A stretch of DNA of 64,000 nt from Nocardia otitidiscaviarum NBRC 14405 (GCF_000308635.1 NZ_BAGD01000104.1:1-64000); one strand, 5' to 3'; shown: positions 53,440 to 62,846, numbered from the stretch's first letter. A program made the numbers and translations. The notes: generated from the sequence alone by a model not told the origin.

Positions 53440-54462
53440 TCAGACGCCGACGGCCTCCTCGATTTCCGCCTCGATCTCGCTCTCGGTCGGCTGCCGCGAC
53501 CGCTCGGACCGCGCGCGTTCGTAGCGCGCCGCCACGACCACCAGTGCCACCCCGGCCGCCAACCACAGCAGCAGGCTCAGCAGCCGTCCGCCCAGTCCGG
53601 CATTGTCGAAGTAGAGCAGCCCGCGCGCGCCCTCCACGAAACCCGCGCCGTTCCAGAAGGCGTGCAGCGCGCCGAAGAAGCCGTTCTGGAGTTCGGGGCC
53701 GTACACGCCGCCCGCGGTGGTGAAGTTGAGCATGACGAACAGCACCATGAGCGCCAGCGTGGTCCAGCGTTGCAGGAAGGTGTGCAGGCCGATGCCCACC
53801 GCCACGATGCCCGCGCTGTACAGCAGGCCCAGACCCCAGACCCCCGCGTAGCCGTGATCCACGATGTGGAAGACGGGACCGGCCAGCACGATGCCGATCA
53901 CGCTCACCGCCAGCGACATGCCCAGCCCGAGCAGAGCGCGCACGCCCATGGGCAGCGCGGCACCGGCCGCACCGATCACCGCGACGCTGGTGTACGAGCC
54001 GATGCTCAACGCGACCAGCAGGAAGAACAGGCCCTGCGCGGTGGGATCGCCCGCGGCGGGTGCGGCCACGTCGGTGACGGTCAGCGGTGCGCCCTGCCGG
54101 GCGGCGACCTGGCCGAAGACCGCTTCCACGGCCATGGCGGTGGTATCCGAACCGGCCTTGGCGACCAGCAGTTCGGGCTGCCCCGGACCGGGCAGGTACG
54201 CACCGGAGAGCTCGCGGTCGCGCAGTCGCGCCACGGCCTGCTCGCGGTCGGGCAGGGTCACCACCTCGAGCGCGGCGCCGCCGCCGTCCTTCAGGGTCTG
54301 GGCGAGGACCTTGACCTCCGGGCTGTCACCGATGACGGCGATCTGGAGGTGGTGGGGTTCGGGCTGGTGGAACGCGCCCAGGTAGGCGAGGCCCATGCCG
54401 AGGCACATGAGCAGCGGTGTGAGCAGGTGACCGGCGAGGTGCCGCAGCTGAGGCGAGGCCAT
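53440..54462 (-). CDS. YhgE/Pip-like ABC-2 permease-type membrane protein
   Basis: A 340-aa protein. It has an N-terminal helix, an extracytoplasmic region of about 110 residues, then about five helices (for example VLAGPVFHIVDHGYAGVWGL and LLSLLLWLAAGVALVVVAA). That plan resembles ABC-2 permease-like DUF3533 proteins, but without an ATPase nearby the role is open. The C-terminus is highly acidic (ESEIEAEIEEAVGV). GGAGAG precedes ATG at 54462. The divergent MarR gene probably controls it. Confidence 0.75.
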   Translation of the reverse strand: MASPQLRHLAGHLLTPLLMCLGMGLAYLGAFHQPEPHHLQIAVIGDSPEVKVLAQTLKDGGGAALEVVTLPDREQAVARLRDRELSGAYLPGPGQPELLVAKAGSDTTAMAVEAVFGQVAARQGAPLTVTDVAAPAAGDPTAQGLFFLLVALSIGSYTSVAVIGAAGAALPMGVRALLGLGMSLAVSVIGIVLAGPVFHIVDHGYAGVWGLGLLYSAGIVAVGIGLHTFLQRWTTLALMVLFVMLNFTTAGGVYGPELQNGFFGALHAFWNGAGFVEGARGLLYFDNAGLGGRLLSLLLWLAAGVALVVVAARYERARSERSRQPTESEIEAEIEEAVGV

Positions 54463-54483
54463 ACACTCTCCAATGGTTGGTAA

Positions 54484-54512
54484 ATACAACTATTATCGTT
54501 GTATGATACAAC
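54484..54512. promoter_or_regulatory. MarR operator with three boxes
   Basis: ATACAAC at 54484, GTTGTAT at 54498 and ATACAAC at 54506 give two overlapping perfect inverted repeats (spacers 7 and 1). They lie in the 51-base divergent gap between the MarR and membrane genes. Confidence 0.65.
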
Positions 54513-54513
54513 C

Positions 54514-54954
54514 ATGAATTCCGAGCCCGCCTACCCCACCCGTGCGGCGGCCATCCAGAGCATCCAGCGCGAACTCACCGCCTTCGCCCGCCGCGCCCGC
54601 GGCAGATCGGCGGAACTGCACCCGGAGCTGTCCCTGGTGGCGTTCACCATCCTGGACCTGGTGATCGAACGCGACGGCTGCCTGGCCGCCGAGCTGGCCC
54701 AGCACTTCGCCCTGGACAAGTCCACCGTGAGCCGCCAGGTCAGTGCCCTCGAACAGGCGAATTACCTACGGCGCGAAGTGGATCCGACCAACCGGCGCAA
54801 CCATGTCCTGCACGCCACCGCGGCCGGACGCGAGATCGCCCGCGAGGCCGACGAACGGCGGCGGGAAGCGTTCACACTGCGCTTCCTGGACTGGGACGAC
54901 GCCGACGTCGCCCGATTCGCGGACTATCTGCGCCGCTACAACGACAGCGACTGA
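54514..54954 (+). CDS. MarR-family transcriptional regulator
   Basis: A 146-aa winged-helix regulator with LAAELAQHFALDKSTVSRQV and VDPTNRRNHVLHATAAGREI, the wing and linker of MarR. The ATG at 54514 follows directly after the operator boxes, so it should repress its own transcription and the divergent membrane gene. The ATG at 54499 is in frame but lies in the operator. Confidence 0.9.
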   Translation: MNSEPAYPTRAAAIQSIQRELTAFARRARGRSAELHPELSLVAFTILDLVIERDGCLAAELAQHFALDKSTVSRQVSALEQANYLRREVDPTNRRNHVLHATAAGREIAREADERRREAFTLRFLDWDDADVARFADYLRRYNDSD

Positions 54955-54957
54955 GAC

Positions 54958-55227
54958 CTAGTCCCACCACTGTGTCCACAGCAGCGCCGAGACCGTCGCC
55001 AGTACGATCACCGCGCCGACCAGCGTGGCACCCCAGGTCCGCCGACGATCGGCGTAGACCTGCACCCCGACCGCCAGCACCGCCGCCGCGATGTGCCAGG
55101 CGATCACGCCGACTCCGGGCCCCGGGAAACCCTTGCGCGCCCCGAGGATTCCGGCTCCCAGCACGGTCGCCGCCAGCACCGCCGTCCCCCCGGCGACCAC
55201 CCCACTCAACCCCCGCACCACCCTCAT
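54958..55227 (-). CDS. Small three-helix membrane protein
   Basis: An 89-aa protein with three hydrophobic segments (LSGVVAGGTAVLAATVLGAG, VGVIAWHIAAAVLAVGVQVY and TLVGAVIVLATVSALLW). Its ATG overlaps the stop of the PHP gene by four bases, so it is translationally coupled to it. No function recognised. Confidence 0.75.
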   Translation of the reverse strand: MRVVRGLSGVVAGGTAVLAATVLGAGILGARKGFPGPGVGVIAWHIAAAVLAVGVQVYADRRRTWGATLVGAVIVLATVSALLWTQWWD

Positions 55228-56087
55228 GACGTCCCCTTGGAGATCACCGGCACACCCGTCGCCTTGCCCACCAATTCCTCGAACTGCTCCGGATCGGTGG
55301 TGAATTCGCCGATCCGGATGGTCTTGTTGCTGCCGTGGTAGTCGGAGGAGCCCGTGGTCAGCAGGCCCAGTTCGGCCGCCAGCTCGGTGAGCACCGTGCG
55401 GTCGGCGGCATTGTGGTCGGGGTGGTCGATCTCCAGGCCGCCCAGGCCGATCGCGGCCAGATCGCGGATATCGTCCAGCGCCAGCAGCCGTCCGCGCTTG
55501 CGCGCCCGCGCGTGCGCCACCACACTCACACCCCCGGCCGAGGCGACCATCTCCACCGCACGCCGCAGCGGGGTATCCGCCTTCTCCACGTAGTAGCGGC
55601 CGTGCGGGGCGAGCAGATCCTGGAAGGCCGCGTCCACACTGGGCACCACCCCGGCCGCCACCAGCGCCCGCGCCAGATGCGGCCGACCCGCCGACGGACC
55701 CACCGAGGCCATCAGCTCCTCCGGATCGACGGGCAGGCCGTCGGCCGCCATGCGCTCGGCCATCCCGCGCAGCCGGACCACACGTTCGGCGCGCAGCCGC
55801 TCCCGCTCCTGCGCGAACGACTCGTCGGAGGGATCGAACAGGTACGCCAGCAGGTGCACCGGCACCGGATACCCGTCCTCGCCCATGCCCACACACGACA
55901 TCTCCATCCCCCGTACCAGCGTCACCCCCGGCGGCAGCGCCTCGACCGCCGCGGCCCAGCCGGAGGTGGTGTCGTGGTCGGTCAGCGCCACCACGTCCAG
56001 TCCGGCGGCCGCGGCGTTGCGGACCAGTTCGGCCGGGGTGTCGGTGCCGTCGGAGGCGGTGGAATGGGTGTGGAGATCGATGCGCAC
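55224..56087 (-). CDS. PHP-domain phosphoesterase
   Basis: A 287-aa protein of the TrpH/YciV group. Metal ligands are seen in RIDLHTHSTASDG, ALTDHDTTSG, VVAHARARKRGR and TTGSSDYHGSN. Members hydrolyse 3',5'-nucleoside bisphosphates or RNA 5' ends; the substrate here is inferred. GTG at 56087 is preferred over the ATG at 56138. It overlaps the small membrane gene downstream and is divergent from corA. Confidence 0.88.
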   Translation of the reverse strand: MRIDLHTHSTASDGTDTPAELVRNAAAAGLDVVALTDHDTTSGWAAAVEALPPGVTLVRGMEMSCVGMGEDGYPVPVHLLAYLFDPSDESFAQERERLRAERVVRLRGMAERMAADGLPVDPEELMASVGPSAGRPHLARALVAAGVVPSVDAAFQDLLAPHGRYYVEKADTPLRRAVEMVASAGGVSVVAHARARKRGRLLALDDIRDLAAIGLGGLEIDHPDHNAADRTVLTELAAELGLLTTGSSDYHGSNKTIRIGEFTTDPEQFEELVGKATGVPVISKGTS

Positions 56088-56176
56088 GGGTCCATCTTGC
56101 CTGCGCCGGTATCGATCTTGTTCGCCCCCGCCCGTCACGCGCGGTTCGACCGCCCCCGCGCGGATAGCATCGGGCC

Positions 56177-57256
56177 GTGCCCACCATGCCGCCGCTGCCG
56201 TCGTTCCGCGGGCCGCGCCGCGCCGCCGACGGGGACCGACCGCGCATTCCGGTGCCGACCGCGCGCGCCGTCGTGGACTGCGGGGTGTACGTGGCGGGCA
56301 AGCGGCTTCCGGGACGGTTCGCCCACGAGCAGGCCCTGCGCGAGGTCCGCGAACGCGGCGCGGGCTTCGTCTGGCTCGGGCTCTACGAGCCGGACGCCAC
56401 CCAGATGGCGGACGTGGCGCGCACGTTCGGCCTGCACGACCTGGCGGTCGAGGACGCCGTGCAGGCGCATCAGCGCCCCAAGCTGGAGCGCTACGACGAC
56501 ACGCTGTTCGTGGTGCTGCGCACCGTCGACTACCACGAACACGAGTTGAACACCGTGAGCGAGATCGTGAGCACCGGCGAGATCATGGTGTTCCTCGGCA
56601 CCGATTTCGTGATCACCGTGCGCCACGGCGACCACACCGCCCTGACCGGCGTGCGCCACGAACTCGAGGCCGACCCCGACCATCTCGCCCTCGGCCCGGC
56701 CACCGTGCTGCACGCCGTGGCCGACCGGGTCGTCGACACCTACGTGGAGGTGTCCGAGCGCATCGAAGACGATGTGGACCTGATGGAGGAGGCGGTGTTC
56801 ACCCCGGGGAACAAGCTCACCGTCGAACCCATCTACCAGCTCAAACGCGAAGTGGTGGAACTGCGCCGGGCGGTGAACCCACTGGCGCTGCCGCTGCAAT
56901 TCCTCACCCACGACACGGCGCTGCCGCTGCCGAAGGAGATCCGGCGCTACCTGCGCGACGTCACCGACCACCACACCGCGGTGGCCGAGCGCATCACCGA
57001 TTTCAACGAACAGCTCAGCGCGCTCATCAATGCCGCGCTGGCGAAGGTGAGCGTGCAGCAGAACACCGATATGCGCAAGATCTCCGCATGGGCCGCCATG
57101 GCGGCGGTGCCCACCATGGTCGCGGGCATCTACGGCATGAACTTCGAGTACATGCCGGAACTGAAGTGGCCCTTCGGTTATCCACTGATCTGGGGGATCA
57201 TCCTGAGCGCCTGCGGCGTGCTGCTCGTGCTCTTCCGACGCAACAGGTGGTTGTGA
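56177..57256 (+). CDS. corA: CorA-type magnesium transporter
   Basis: A 359-aa protein. The C-terminal two helices carry the YGMN signature in MVAGIYGMNFEYMPELKWPF, the ion-selectivity loop of CorA. The long N-terminal cytoplasmic domain is acidic. It should form a pentameric Mg2+ channel regulated by cytosolic magnesium. In mycobacteria corA (Rv1239c) lies a few genes from mrp, as here. Confidence 0.93.
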   Translation: MPTMPPLPSFRGPRRAADGDRPRIPVPTARAVVDCGVYVAGKRLPGRFAHEQALREVRERGAGFVWLGLYEPDATQMADVARTFGLHDLAVEDAVQAHQRPKLERYDDTLFVVLRTVDYHEHELNTVSEIVSTGEIMVFLGTDFVITVRHGDHTALTGVRHELEADPDHLALGPATVLHAVADRVVDTYVEVSERIEDDVDLMEEAVFTPGNKLTVEPIYQLKREVVELRRAVNPLALPLQFLTHDTALPLPKEIRRYLRDVTDHHTAVAERITDFNEQLSALINAALAKVSVQQNTDMRKISAWAAMAAVPTMVAGIYGMNFEYMPELKWPFGYPLIWGIILSACGVLLVLFRRNRWL

Positions 57257-57265
57257 GAGCTCCGG

Positions 57266-57841
57266 TCAGAGGTTGGCCGCACCCCGATCGGGATCGCGTA
57301 CGTCGATGCCCGCTTCGGTCCAGGCGTCGCGCAGGGCCGCCGCACCGCGAATCCGCACCCACGCCGCCTCGGTCGCGGTGATCGGGGTGACCGTCAGAAA
57401 GCGCACGGGCTCCGCCGGTTCCGGCAGCTTCACCTCGGCCATATCGCTCGCACCGAGCAGCACGGCGGTGAAGCGGGCGTTGTGCCACAGCGGTTCTCCC
57501 AGATCCAGCAATGCATCCGGTTGCAGCACAACGCCTTCCACGGCGGGCGTGGCCACCAGCACACCGAGGGTACGCACCAGGCCGGAACTCGCGCCCGCAC
57601 TGCCCAACTGGGTGAGCACCAGTTCCGCGCGCGGGCCGCGCAGCGGATCGGCCAGCGCCGCGGAGGGATCGGTCATGGGATGGCGGGAGCCGCCCAGCGT
57701 CACGTAGTGCACCAGATCGCCCGCCGGAACGCGCAGGATCTCGATGGGCTCCAGCCCGAGGAAGGTCACCGAGGCGGAATCGACCGATGCCACCCCGAAA
57801 TGTCCGAGCACCGCGGCCCGGACGTCGTCGATCACATCCAT
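57266..57841 (-). CDS. Suppressor-of-fused-domain (SUFU-like) protein
   Basis: A 191-aa protein of the bacterial SUFU-like family: HYVTLGGSRHPM, ELVLTQLGSAGASSGLVRTL and RFLTVTPITATEAAWVRIRG. The role in bacteria is not established and some relatives are linked to toxin immunity. It ends 10 bases past the corA stop and lies 3 bases downstream of the stress protein gene. Confidence 0.8.
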   Translation of the reverse strand: MDVIDDVRAAVLGHFGVASVDSASVTFLGLEPIEILRVPAGDLVHYVTLGGSRHPMTDPSAALADPLRGPRAELVLTQLGSAGASSGLVRTLGVLVATPAVEGVVLQPDALLDLGEPLWHNARFTAVLLGASDMAEVKLPEPAEPVRFLTVTPITATEAAWVRIRGAAALRDAWTEAGIDVRDPDRGAANL

Positions 57842-57844
57842 CCG

Positions 57845-58351
57845 CTAGATCGCCAGCCTCGCCAGCATGTCCCGCGCCTGCTCGGCCGCCTTGGGTTCGC
57901 ACAGCACGTCGTAGCGGCCCGCCACCAACTGCATGGTGGAGGCGAAGTCGCGCTGGCCGCGGGTGGCCGCGTACGGAATGGCCGCCGAGATCAGGCCGAA
58001 GATGATGCCGCCGACCAGGCCGACCGCGATGATGCCCAGGCTGCTGCTGCCCTCGGGCCGGAACAGGCTCAGCAGCAGGCCGATGAACAGACCCAGCCAC
58101 GCGCCCGAAACCATGCCGCCGCCGATGACCTTGCCCCAGGTCAACCGGTACAGCACGCGTTCGACCTGCATGAGGTCGACACCGACGATGGTGACGTTCT
58201 CGACCGGAAAGTGGTTGTCCGCCAGATAGTCGACGGCCTTCTGCGCCTCGGCGTAGGTGGGGTACGACCCGACCGGCCAGCCCGACGGGGGCGTCGGCAG
58301 TCCCGGCCGGTTGCGGTTGTTCGGTGTCCCCATGGGATTGGTCATAGCCAT
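57845..58351 (-). CDS. General stress protein (GSP17M/DUF1269-like), membrane-associated
   Basis: A 168-aa protein. The N-terminal half has SYPTYAEAQKAVDYLADNHF and VTIVGVDLMQVERVLYRLTW; then two hydrophobic segments, WLGLFIGLLLSLF and LGIIAVGLVGGIIFGLISAA. This fits the Rv1234-like stress protein of the mycobacterial mrp-corA region. ATG at 58351; ATG at 58345 is possible. Confidence 0.85.
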   Translation of the reverse strand: MAMTNPMGTPNNRNRPGLPTPPSGWPVGSYPTYAEAQKAVDYLADNHFPVENVTIVGVDLMQVERVLYRLTWGKVIGGGMVSGAWLGLFIGLLLSLFRPEGSSSLGIIAVGLVGGIIFGLISAAIPYAATRGQRDFASTMQLVAGRYDVLCEPKAAEQARDMLARLAI

Positions 58352-58357
58352 ATCATG

Positions 58358-59314
58358 CTATTTCTGCTCGTCGGCGGGGCCAACGAAACGCGTGGTTCGC
58401 GTCATTCCGGCCGCCCGTCCTTTATCAGCGATGACCTGCGCCATCTTCGCACTGGCCTCATCGATCATCTCGTCACCCAGCATAACCGCGCCCCGCGCGC
58501 CACCATCGGCGGACGTGTGGAAGGCGTACGCGTCCAGGATCTCCTCGGCCTTGTCGTAGTCGGCCTGGCGCGGGCTGAAGATCTCGTTGGCCGCGGCGAT
58601 CTGGTCCGGATGCAGTACCCATTTGCCGTCGAAGCCGAGCGCGGCGGTGCGGGCGGCATTGCGGCGGAAGCCCTCGATATCGCGGACCGCCAGATAGGGG
58701 CCGTCGATGGCCTGGAGGCCGTGCGCGCGGGCGGCGAGCAGGATCGTCATATAGATGTGGTGGTAGGCGTCGCCCGGCGTGTAACCCTCGGGCTGCTCCC
58801 CCACCACCAGGGTGCGCATGCTGATGCTGGCCATGAAGTCGGCGGGGCCGAAGACCAGCGTCTGCACCCGGGGGCTGGCGGTGGCGATCTCGTCGATATT
58901 GCGCAGGCCCAGGGCGTTCTCGATTTGCGGTTCGATGCCGATCCCGCCGGGGGTGAGGCCGTTGGCCTTCTCCAGCTGGGTCAGCAGCAGGTCCAGGGCG
59001 CGCACCTGGCCCGCGTCGGTGACCTTGGGCAGCAGGATGGCGTCCAGATTCGCGCCCGCGCCGTCCACGACCATGATCACGTCGGCGTAGGTCCACTCGG
59101 TGGTCCAGTCGTTGACCCGCACCACGCGGATCTGGTCGCCCCAGCCGCCGGAGTTCAGGGCCGCCACGATATTCGCCCGTGCCGCCGCCTTCGCCGCCGG
59201 CGCGACCGCGTCCTCGAGGTCCAGGAACACCTCGTCGGCGGCGAGTCCCTTGGCTTTCTCGATCATGCGCTGATTGCTGCCGGGTACGGCGAGTACCGAA
59301 CGGCGCGATGTCAT
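58358..59314 (-). CDS. CoA-ester lyase, HpcH/HpaI/CitE family
   Basis: A 318-aa TIM-barrel lyase of the citrate lyase beta/malyl-CoA lyase type. The Mg2+-binding DLEDAV is in EVFLDLEDAVAPAAK, a second acidic ligand set lies in GIGIEPQIENALGLRN, and FGPADFMASISMRTL follows. It should cleave or form a C-C bond in a CoA ester such as malyl-CoA or citramalyl-CoA; the substrate is not decided by sequence. It ends six bases from the stress protein's start and may be co-transcribed. Confidence 0.85.
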   Translation of the reverse strand: MTSRRSVLAVPGSNQRMIEKAKGLAADEVFLDLEDAVAPAAKAAARANIVAALNSGGWGDQIRVVRVNDWTTEWTYADVIMVVDGAGANLDAILLPKVTDAGQVRALDLLLTQLEKANGLTPGGIGIEPQIENALGLRNIDEIATASPRVQTLVFGPADFMASISMRTLVVGEQPEGYTPGDAYHHIYMTILLAARAHGLQAIDGPYLAVRDIEGFRRNAARTAALGFDGKWVLHPDQIAAANEIFSPRQADYDKAEEILDAYAFHTSADGGARGAVMLGDEMIDEASAKMAQVIADKGRAAGMTRTTRFVGPADEQK

Positions 59315-59382
59315 GCGTCACCTCTCACATCCGCGCTCGTGGCGCGACAATTCGGGCAGCCAGACCCTCTAGCCTGACAGTT

Positions 59383-60714
59383 ATGGCAGCGACGAAGGTA
59401 TTCGCCGCCCGGCTCGCGGGCCTGGTGGTACTGGGACCGGACGGGGAGTCTATCGGCCGCCTCCGTGATCTGGTGATCTCCATCCGGTACGACCGGCAGC
59501 AGCCGCGCATCCTCGGCATCCTCGTCGAACTGCCCACCCGGCGGCGCATTTTCGTGCCCATGCTGCGGGTGACCTCGATCGAACCCGGCGCGATCACCCT
59601 GAATACCGGCACCATCAGCGTGCGCCGCTTCGAGCAGCGGCACGGTGAGATGCTGGCCATCGCCCAGATCATCGACTCCACCGTGCGGGTGGACGATCCG
59701 GAACTGCCGGAGCTGGGCAATATCGATGTGGTGGTGACCGATCTCGGCCTGGAGCAGACCCGCACCCGCGACTGGGTGGTGTCCCGGGTGGCGGTGCGCG
59801 AACGCCGCCGGCTGGGCTCGGCCTTCCGTCGCCGCGGGGCCGTGCACGTGGTCGCGTGGTCGCATGTGCGGGGTTTGACTCAGACGGAGCTCAACCTGCC
59901 GGGCCAGGACGTCACCCAGCTGCTCGAGCAATTCGAGGGCATGCGGGCGGCGGATGTCGCACATCTGGTGCGCGAACTCCCGGAGAAGCGCCGTATCGAG
60001 GTGGTGCGCGCGCTCGACGACGAGCGCCTCGCCGATGTGGTGCAGGAATTGCCGGAGAACGACCAGATCGAACTGCTGGAACAGCTCGGCACCGAACGCG
60101 CCGCCGACCTGCTCGAGGCGATGGACCCCGACGACGCCGCCGACCTGCTCGGCGAGCTGCCCGCGGGCGAGGCGGAATCGCTGCTGGCCCTGATGGATCC
60201 GGAGGAATCCGAACCGGTGCGGCGGCTGCTCGAGCATGCGCCTTACACCGCCGGTGGCCTCATGACCCCCTCCCCGGTGGTGCTCACCGCCTCCACCACC
60301 ATCGCCGAGGCGCTGGCCCGGGTGCGCGATCCGGATCTCACCCCGGCACTGGCCTCCATGGTCTTCGTGGTGCGCCCGCCGACCGCGACGCCCACCGGCC
60401 GGTATCTGGGCTGCGTACACATTCAGCAACTACTGCGCGAACCTCCGGCACACCTGGTGGGCGGCATTCTCGACACCGATCTGAGCCCGCTGCGCCCGGA
60501 GGCGTCACTCACCGCGGTCACCCGCTATTTCGCCACCTACAACCTGGTGTGCGGGCCGGTGGTCGACGACGAGAACCACCTGCTGGGCGCGGTCTCGGTG
60601 GACGATCTGCTGGACCACCTGCTGCCCGAGGACTGGCGCGAACAAGATGAGCACGAGCTCACCGAGGCGACCGGAACCGTTGTCGCGCACAAGCTTCCGG
60701 GAGGCAAGCCATGA
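59383..60714 (+). CDS. MgtE N-terminal + CBS domain protein (no channel)
   Basis: A 443-aa cytoplasmic protein: an N-terminal PRC-like barrel (AARLAGLVVLGPDGESIGRL), the MgtE N superhelical repeats (LVRELPEKRRIEVVRALDDE; DPDDAADLLGELPAGEAESL) and two CBS domains (AGGLMTPSPVVLTASTTIAE; GPVVDDENHLLGAVSVDDLL). It lacks the five-helix MgtE channel, so it is a sensor or regulator rather than a transporter. This matches the Rv1232c type. Its stop overlaps the next gene by four bases. Confidence 0.9.
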   Translation: MAATKVFAARLAGLVVLGPDGESIGRLRDLVISIRYDRQQPRILGILVELPTRRRIFVPMLRVTSIEPGAITLNTGTISVRRFEQRHGEMLAIAQIIDSTVRVDDPELPELGNIDVVVTDLGLEQTRTRDWVVSRVAVRERRRLGSAFRRRGAVHVVAWSHVRGLTQTELNLPGQDVTQLLEQFEGMRAADVAHLVRELPEKRRIEVVRALDDERLADVVQELPENDQIELLEQLGTERAADLLEAMDPDDAADLLGELPAGEAESLLALMDPEESEPVRRLLEHAPYTAGGLMTPSPVVLTASTTIAEALARVRDPDLTPALASMVFVVRPPTATPTGRYLGCVHIQQLLREPPAHLVGGILDTDLSPLRPEASLTAVTRYFATYNLVCGPVVDDENHLLGAVSVDDLLDHLLPEDWREQDEHELTEATGTVVAHKLPGGKP

Positions 60715-61295
60715 CCGACCACAGCCCCCGGGGGCGGTTGGAGACGCCGTCGGAGTCGCGCTTCCGGTTCGACTGGGACGCCGAGGCGCTGGCCCGCTCC
60801 AGCGAACGCGTGGCCCGGTTCCTGGGCACCGGGCGCTATCTGGCGATCCAGACCGTCGTGGTGGTGGTGTGGATCGTGCTCAATGTCTTCGCGGTGAGCC
60901 TGCGCTGGGACCCGTATCCGTTCATCCTGCTCAACCTGGCTTTCTCCACTCAGGCCGCCTATGCCGCGCCGCTCATCCTGCTGGCGCAGAACCGGCAGGA
61001 CAATCGCGACCGGGTGGCCTTCGAAGAGGACCGGATGCGCGCCGCCCAGACCAAGGCCGACACCGAGTTCCTGGCTCGGGAGCTGGCGGCGCTGCGGTTG
61101 GCCGTCGGCGAGGTCGCGACCCGCGACTACCTGCGGCGCGAACTCGAGGACATCAAGGATCTGATCACCCATCTGGACGGCGAATCCGCAGGTGGAACGG
61201 ACAAATCAGACCGGTCAGGCGAACGCAAAAAGAAGAAGGGTACCGAGAGAAAGAGGTCCGAGGTCGTAGTTTCGCCGCAAAAAGATGGCGAATGA
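60711..61295 (+). CDS. DUF1003 membrane protein
   Basis: A 194-aa protein. Two transmembrane helices (YLAIQTVVVVVWIVLNVFAV and FILLNLAFSTQAAYAAPLIL) are followed by a coiled-coil-like region and a very basic tail (SGERKKKKGTERKRSEV). The QNRQDNRDR segment after the second helix is a DUF1003 hallmark. It is coupled by ATGA to the MgtE-N gene, and together they may form a magnesium-linked module. It corresponds to Rv1231c in mycobacteria. Confidence 0.9.
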   Translation: MTDHSPRGRLETPSESRFRFDWDAEALARSSERVARFLGTGRYLAIQTVVVVVWIVLNVFAVSLRWDPYPFILLNLAFSTQAAYAAPLILLAQNRQDNRDRVAFEEDRMRAAQTKADTEFLARELAALRLAVGEVATRDYLRRELEDIKDLITHLDGESAGGTDKSDRSGERKKKKGTERKRSEVVVSPQKDGE

Positions 61296-61430
61296 CGGCA
61301 CAAGTTGCACACAACAAGCTTACGGATGGGTAACCTGGATCACGTTGTTCCGAGCAACCGACTCAGACACCTTCCACTGAGGTGGGTGTCACCGCGCTAC
61401 CGGCTGCTCCACGACTGTTGAGGGGATTGT

Positions 61431-62846
61431 GTGGTGCCAAAACGAATAGCAGCTCCGGTGACAGCATCGGCTCTCATCCTGGCCGGACTCGTCACCGCCG
61501 GATCGGCCACCAATACCACCCACAGAACCGAGGCGCCCCAGGCTCCCGACGCCCTGCTGGCCGCCAGCGCGGTCGACGCCGTCGCCGCCGACCAACCCGC
61601 CTCCGACAAACTCGTCGGACTGGTGCCCGCCGCCCCGGAGCCGCCGCGCAAACTGCGCGCCCTGACCCCGCCCGCGGACGGCATGTTCAACGGCACCGTG
61701 CCGCTGCAGGACATCGCGCTCCCGGGCGGCGCCGGCGTACTCGGCATTCCGGAGATCGTGCTCGCCGCCTACCGCAATGCCGAGCTGGCGCTGGAATCCT
61801 CCATGCCCGGCTGCGGGCTGTCGTGGAATCTGCTGGCCGGAATCGGACGCATCGAATCCGGACATGCCAGCAATGGCCGCACCGACGCCGCGGGCACCAC
61901 CGTCACGCCCATCTACGGCCCGGCGCTGGACGGAACCCTGCCGGGCAACGAGATCATCAAGGCCGCCGACGGCGGTTATGTGCGCGCCCTGGGCCCCATG
62001 CAGTTCCTGCCCGGCACCTGGGCGCTGTACGCCGCCGACGGCAACGGCGACGGCGTCTCCGATCCGCACAATGTCTTCGACGCCGCGCTGGCCGCGGGCA
62101 AGTACCTGTGCTCGGGCAATATGAACCTGCGCGATCAGCAGCAGCAGCTGCGGGCCGTGCTGCGCTACAACAACTCCATGTCGTACGCGGCCCAGGTGCT
62201 GAGCTGGTCGCACGCCTACAAGACCGGCGGCGCGCCCACCCAGGTCAGCATCTCGCCGGATCTCATCGCCCCGGGCAGCATTCCCACCGCGAGCGTGCCG
62301 GATATGACGCTGGCCAACAACACGCTCCCGACCCCGTCCACCTCGGAGCAGCCGCCGTCGAACACCGTCGCGCCGCAGCAGACGCCGACCCAGGTGATGA
62401 TCACCATTCCGGGGCTGCCGCCGATTCCGTGCGGCATCTTCTGCCCGCCGCCCCCGCCGAACCCCTGTGCGCAGGAAGCGGTTCCGGCGCCGATGCCGGA
62501 TCCGATGGACGCGGCGAATGCGGCACCGGAAGTGGGCAAAGCGGAGGAATCGGCCCAGCCCGACCTGTCCGGGCAGCAATTCGGTCCGGACGGTCGGCCG
62601 CTGCCGACCCCGGCGTCCTGCACCGCCCCCGAGGCCGCCCAGCCGCCGCAGCCCGCACCGCAGCCGCAGGCTCAGCCGCAGCCCGAGAATCCGGTGCTGC
62701 CAACGGAATCCGCACCGCCCGCGCCCGCCGAGGGCTCGGCTCCCGCGCCCGCGGAGGAGCCCGCCGCGCCGCCCGCGCCGGCCATCACGCTGCCGTTCGG
62801 CATCACGATTCCGCTGCCCCCGCCGCCCCCGGCCCCGGCTCCGTGA
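61431..62846 (+). CDS. Secreted lytic transglycosylase-like protein with Pro-rich C-terminus
   Basis: A 471-aa secreted protein. A signal peptide (APVTASALILAGLVTAGSAT) is followed by a transglycosylase domain with catalytic Glu in LLAGIGRIESGHASNG. The segment GPMQFLPGTWALYAADGNGD includes an EF-hand-like DGNGDGVSD loop. Residues after about 290 are Pro/Ala/Gln-rich, probably spanning the wall. It should cleave peptidoglycan. GTG at 61431, with GTG at 61434 as an alternative. It corresponds in place to Rv1230c. Confidence 0.88.
   Translation: MVPKRIAAPVTASALILAGLVTAGSATNTTHRTEAPQAPDALLAASAVDAVAADQPASDKLVGLVPAAPEPPRKLRALTPPADGMFNGTVPLQDIALPGGAGVLGIPEIVLAAYRNAELALESSMPGCGLSWNLLAGIGRIESGHASNGRTDAAGTTVTPIYGPALDGTLPGNEIIKAADGGYVRALGPMQFLPGTWALYAADGNGDGVSDPHNVFDAALAAGKYLCSGNMNLRDQQQQLRAVLRYNNSMSYAAQVLSWSHAYKTGGAPTQVSISPDLIAPGSIPTASVPDMTLANNTLPTPSTSEQPPSNTVAPQQTPTQVMITIPGLPPIPCGIFCPPPPPNPCAQEAVPAPMPDPMDAANAAPEVGKAEESAQPDLSGQQFGPDGRPLPTPASCTAPEAAQPPQPAPQPQAQPQPENPVLPTESAPPAPAEGSAPAPAEEPAAPPAPAITLPFGITIPLPPPPPAPAP

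Noticed and set aside
61296..61430. c-di-AMP (ydaO-type) riboswitch before the transglycosylase gene
   Set aside because: Such riboswitches precede actinobacterial wall-lytic genes, but I could not find the conserved core here.
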